Below, piece by piece: positions 25,480 to 25,489 of a stretch of DNA of 25,489 nt (positions within the stretch are counted from its first letter, which is position 1; the number at the start of each line of letters is the position of its first letter). The stretch lies in assembly GCA_903895005.1 (NCBI GenBank), contig CAITSH010000258.1:1-25489 (forward strand), read 5' to 3'. A program made the position numbers and the translations under genes. Under the pieces are notes generated by a model. The model was not told where the DNA came from. It worked only from the letters and a program-made list of their open reading frames with translations, and did not search any database. Source of the DNA: an uncultured Pseudomonadota bacterium (GTDB taxonomy: Bacteria; Pseudomonadota; Gammaproteobacteria; Burkholderiales; SG8-39).

Positions 25480-25489
25480 CGTCACACAG

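Overview
The window reads as a GC-rich betaproteobacterial chromosome, probably Burkholderiales or a close relative. The pointers are a Bug/TctC-type solute-binding protein, a uvrA-oxyR-katG neighbourhood, a YajR-type MFS carrier coupled to ssb, and a complete periplasmic sulfur-oxidation (Sox) cluster. I see no tRNA, rRNA, CRISPR array, insertion sequence or phage gene. Gene density is high and base composition looks even throughout.

Left arm, minus strand (1-11603). At the left edge is a three-gene unit with touching stop/start codons. In transcription order it holds a Bug solute-binding protein, a [2Fe-2S] subunit, and a molybdopterin hydroxylase large subunit cut by the window edge. Next is a compact peroxide-reduction operon: a rubrerythrin lacking its own rubredoxin domain, a stand-alone 55-residue rubredoxin, and a NAD(P)H:rubredoxin reductase. 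Then come katG (catalase-peroxidase), oxyR and uvrA. Two 37-bp sites closely matching the four-tetrad OxyR consensus lie upstream of rubrerythrin (14 of 16 bases) and of katG (13 of 16). Each abuts a plausible -35 box. OxyR itself keeps the peroxidatic Cys199 but has Ser at position 208, where the E. coli resolving cysteine lies.

Middle, plus strand (11678-17453). Divergent from uvrA are a YajR-type transporter with two long G tracts, ssb started 1 bp behind it, a periplasmic cytochrome c fused to a cytochrome P460 domain, and a large acyl-CoA-synthetase-like/GNAT protein of the Pat (protein lysine acetyltransferase) type.

Right arm, plus strand (17648-25489). This holds soxC, soxD, soxY, soxZ, soxA, soxX and soxB, then a TlpA/SoxW-type thioredoxin overlapping soxB by 4 bp, then an FmdB-type zinc-ribbon protein and a terminator-like hairpin. 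SoxXA, SoxYZ, SoxB and SoxCD are all present, so thiosulfate can be predicted to be oxidised to sulfate on the SoxY carrier cysteine. A near-consensus sigma-70 promoter lies between soxD and soxY, inside a possible 36-codon ORF. A second possible mini-ORF with a strong ribosome site precedes soxC.

The most notable features are the inferred OxyR regulon joining KatG to a complete rubrerythrin/rubredoxin/reductase pathway under an OxyR with an altered redox switch, and the cytochrome c-P460 fusion.
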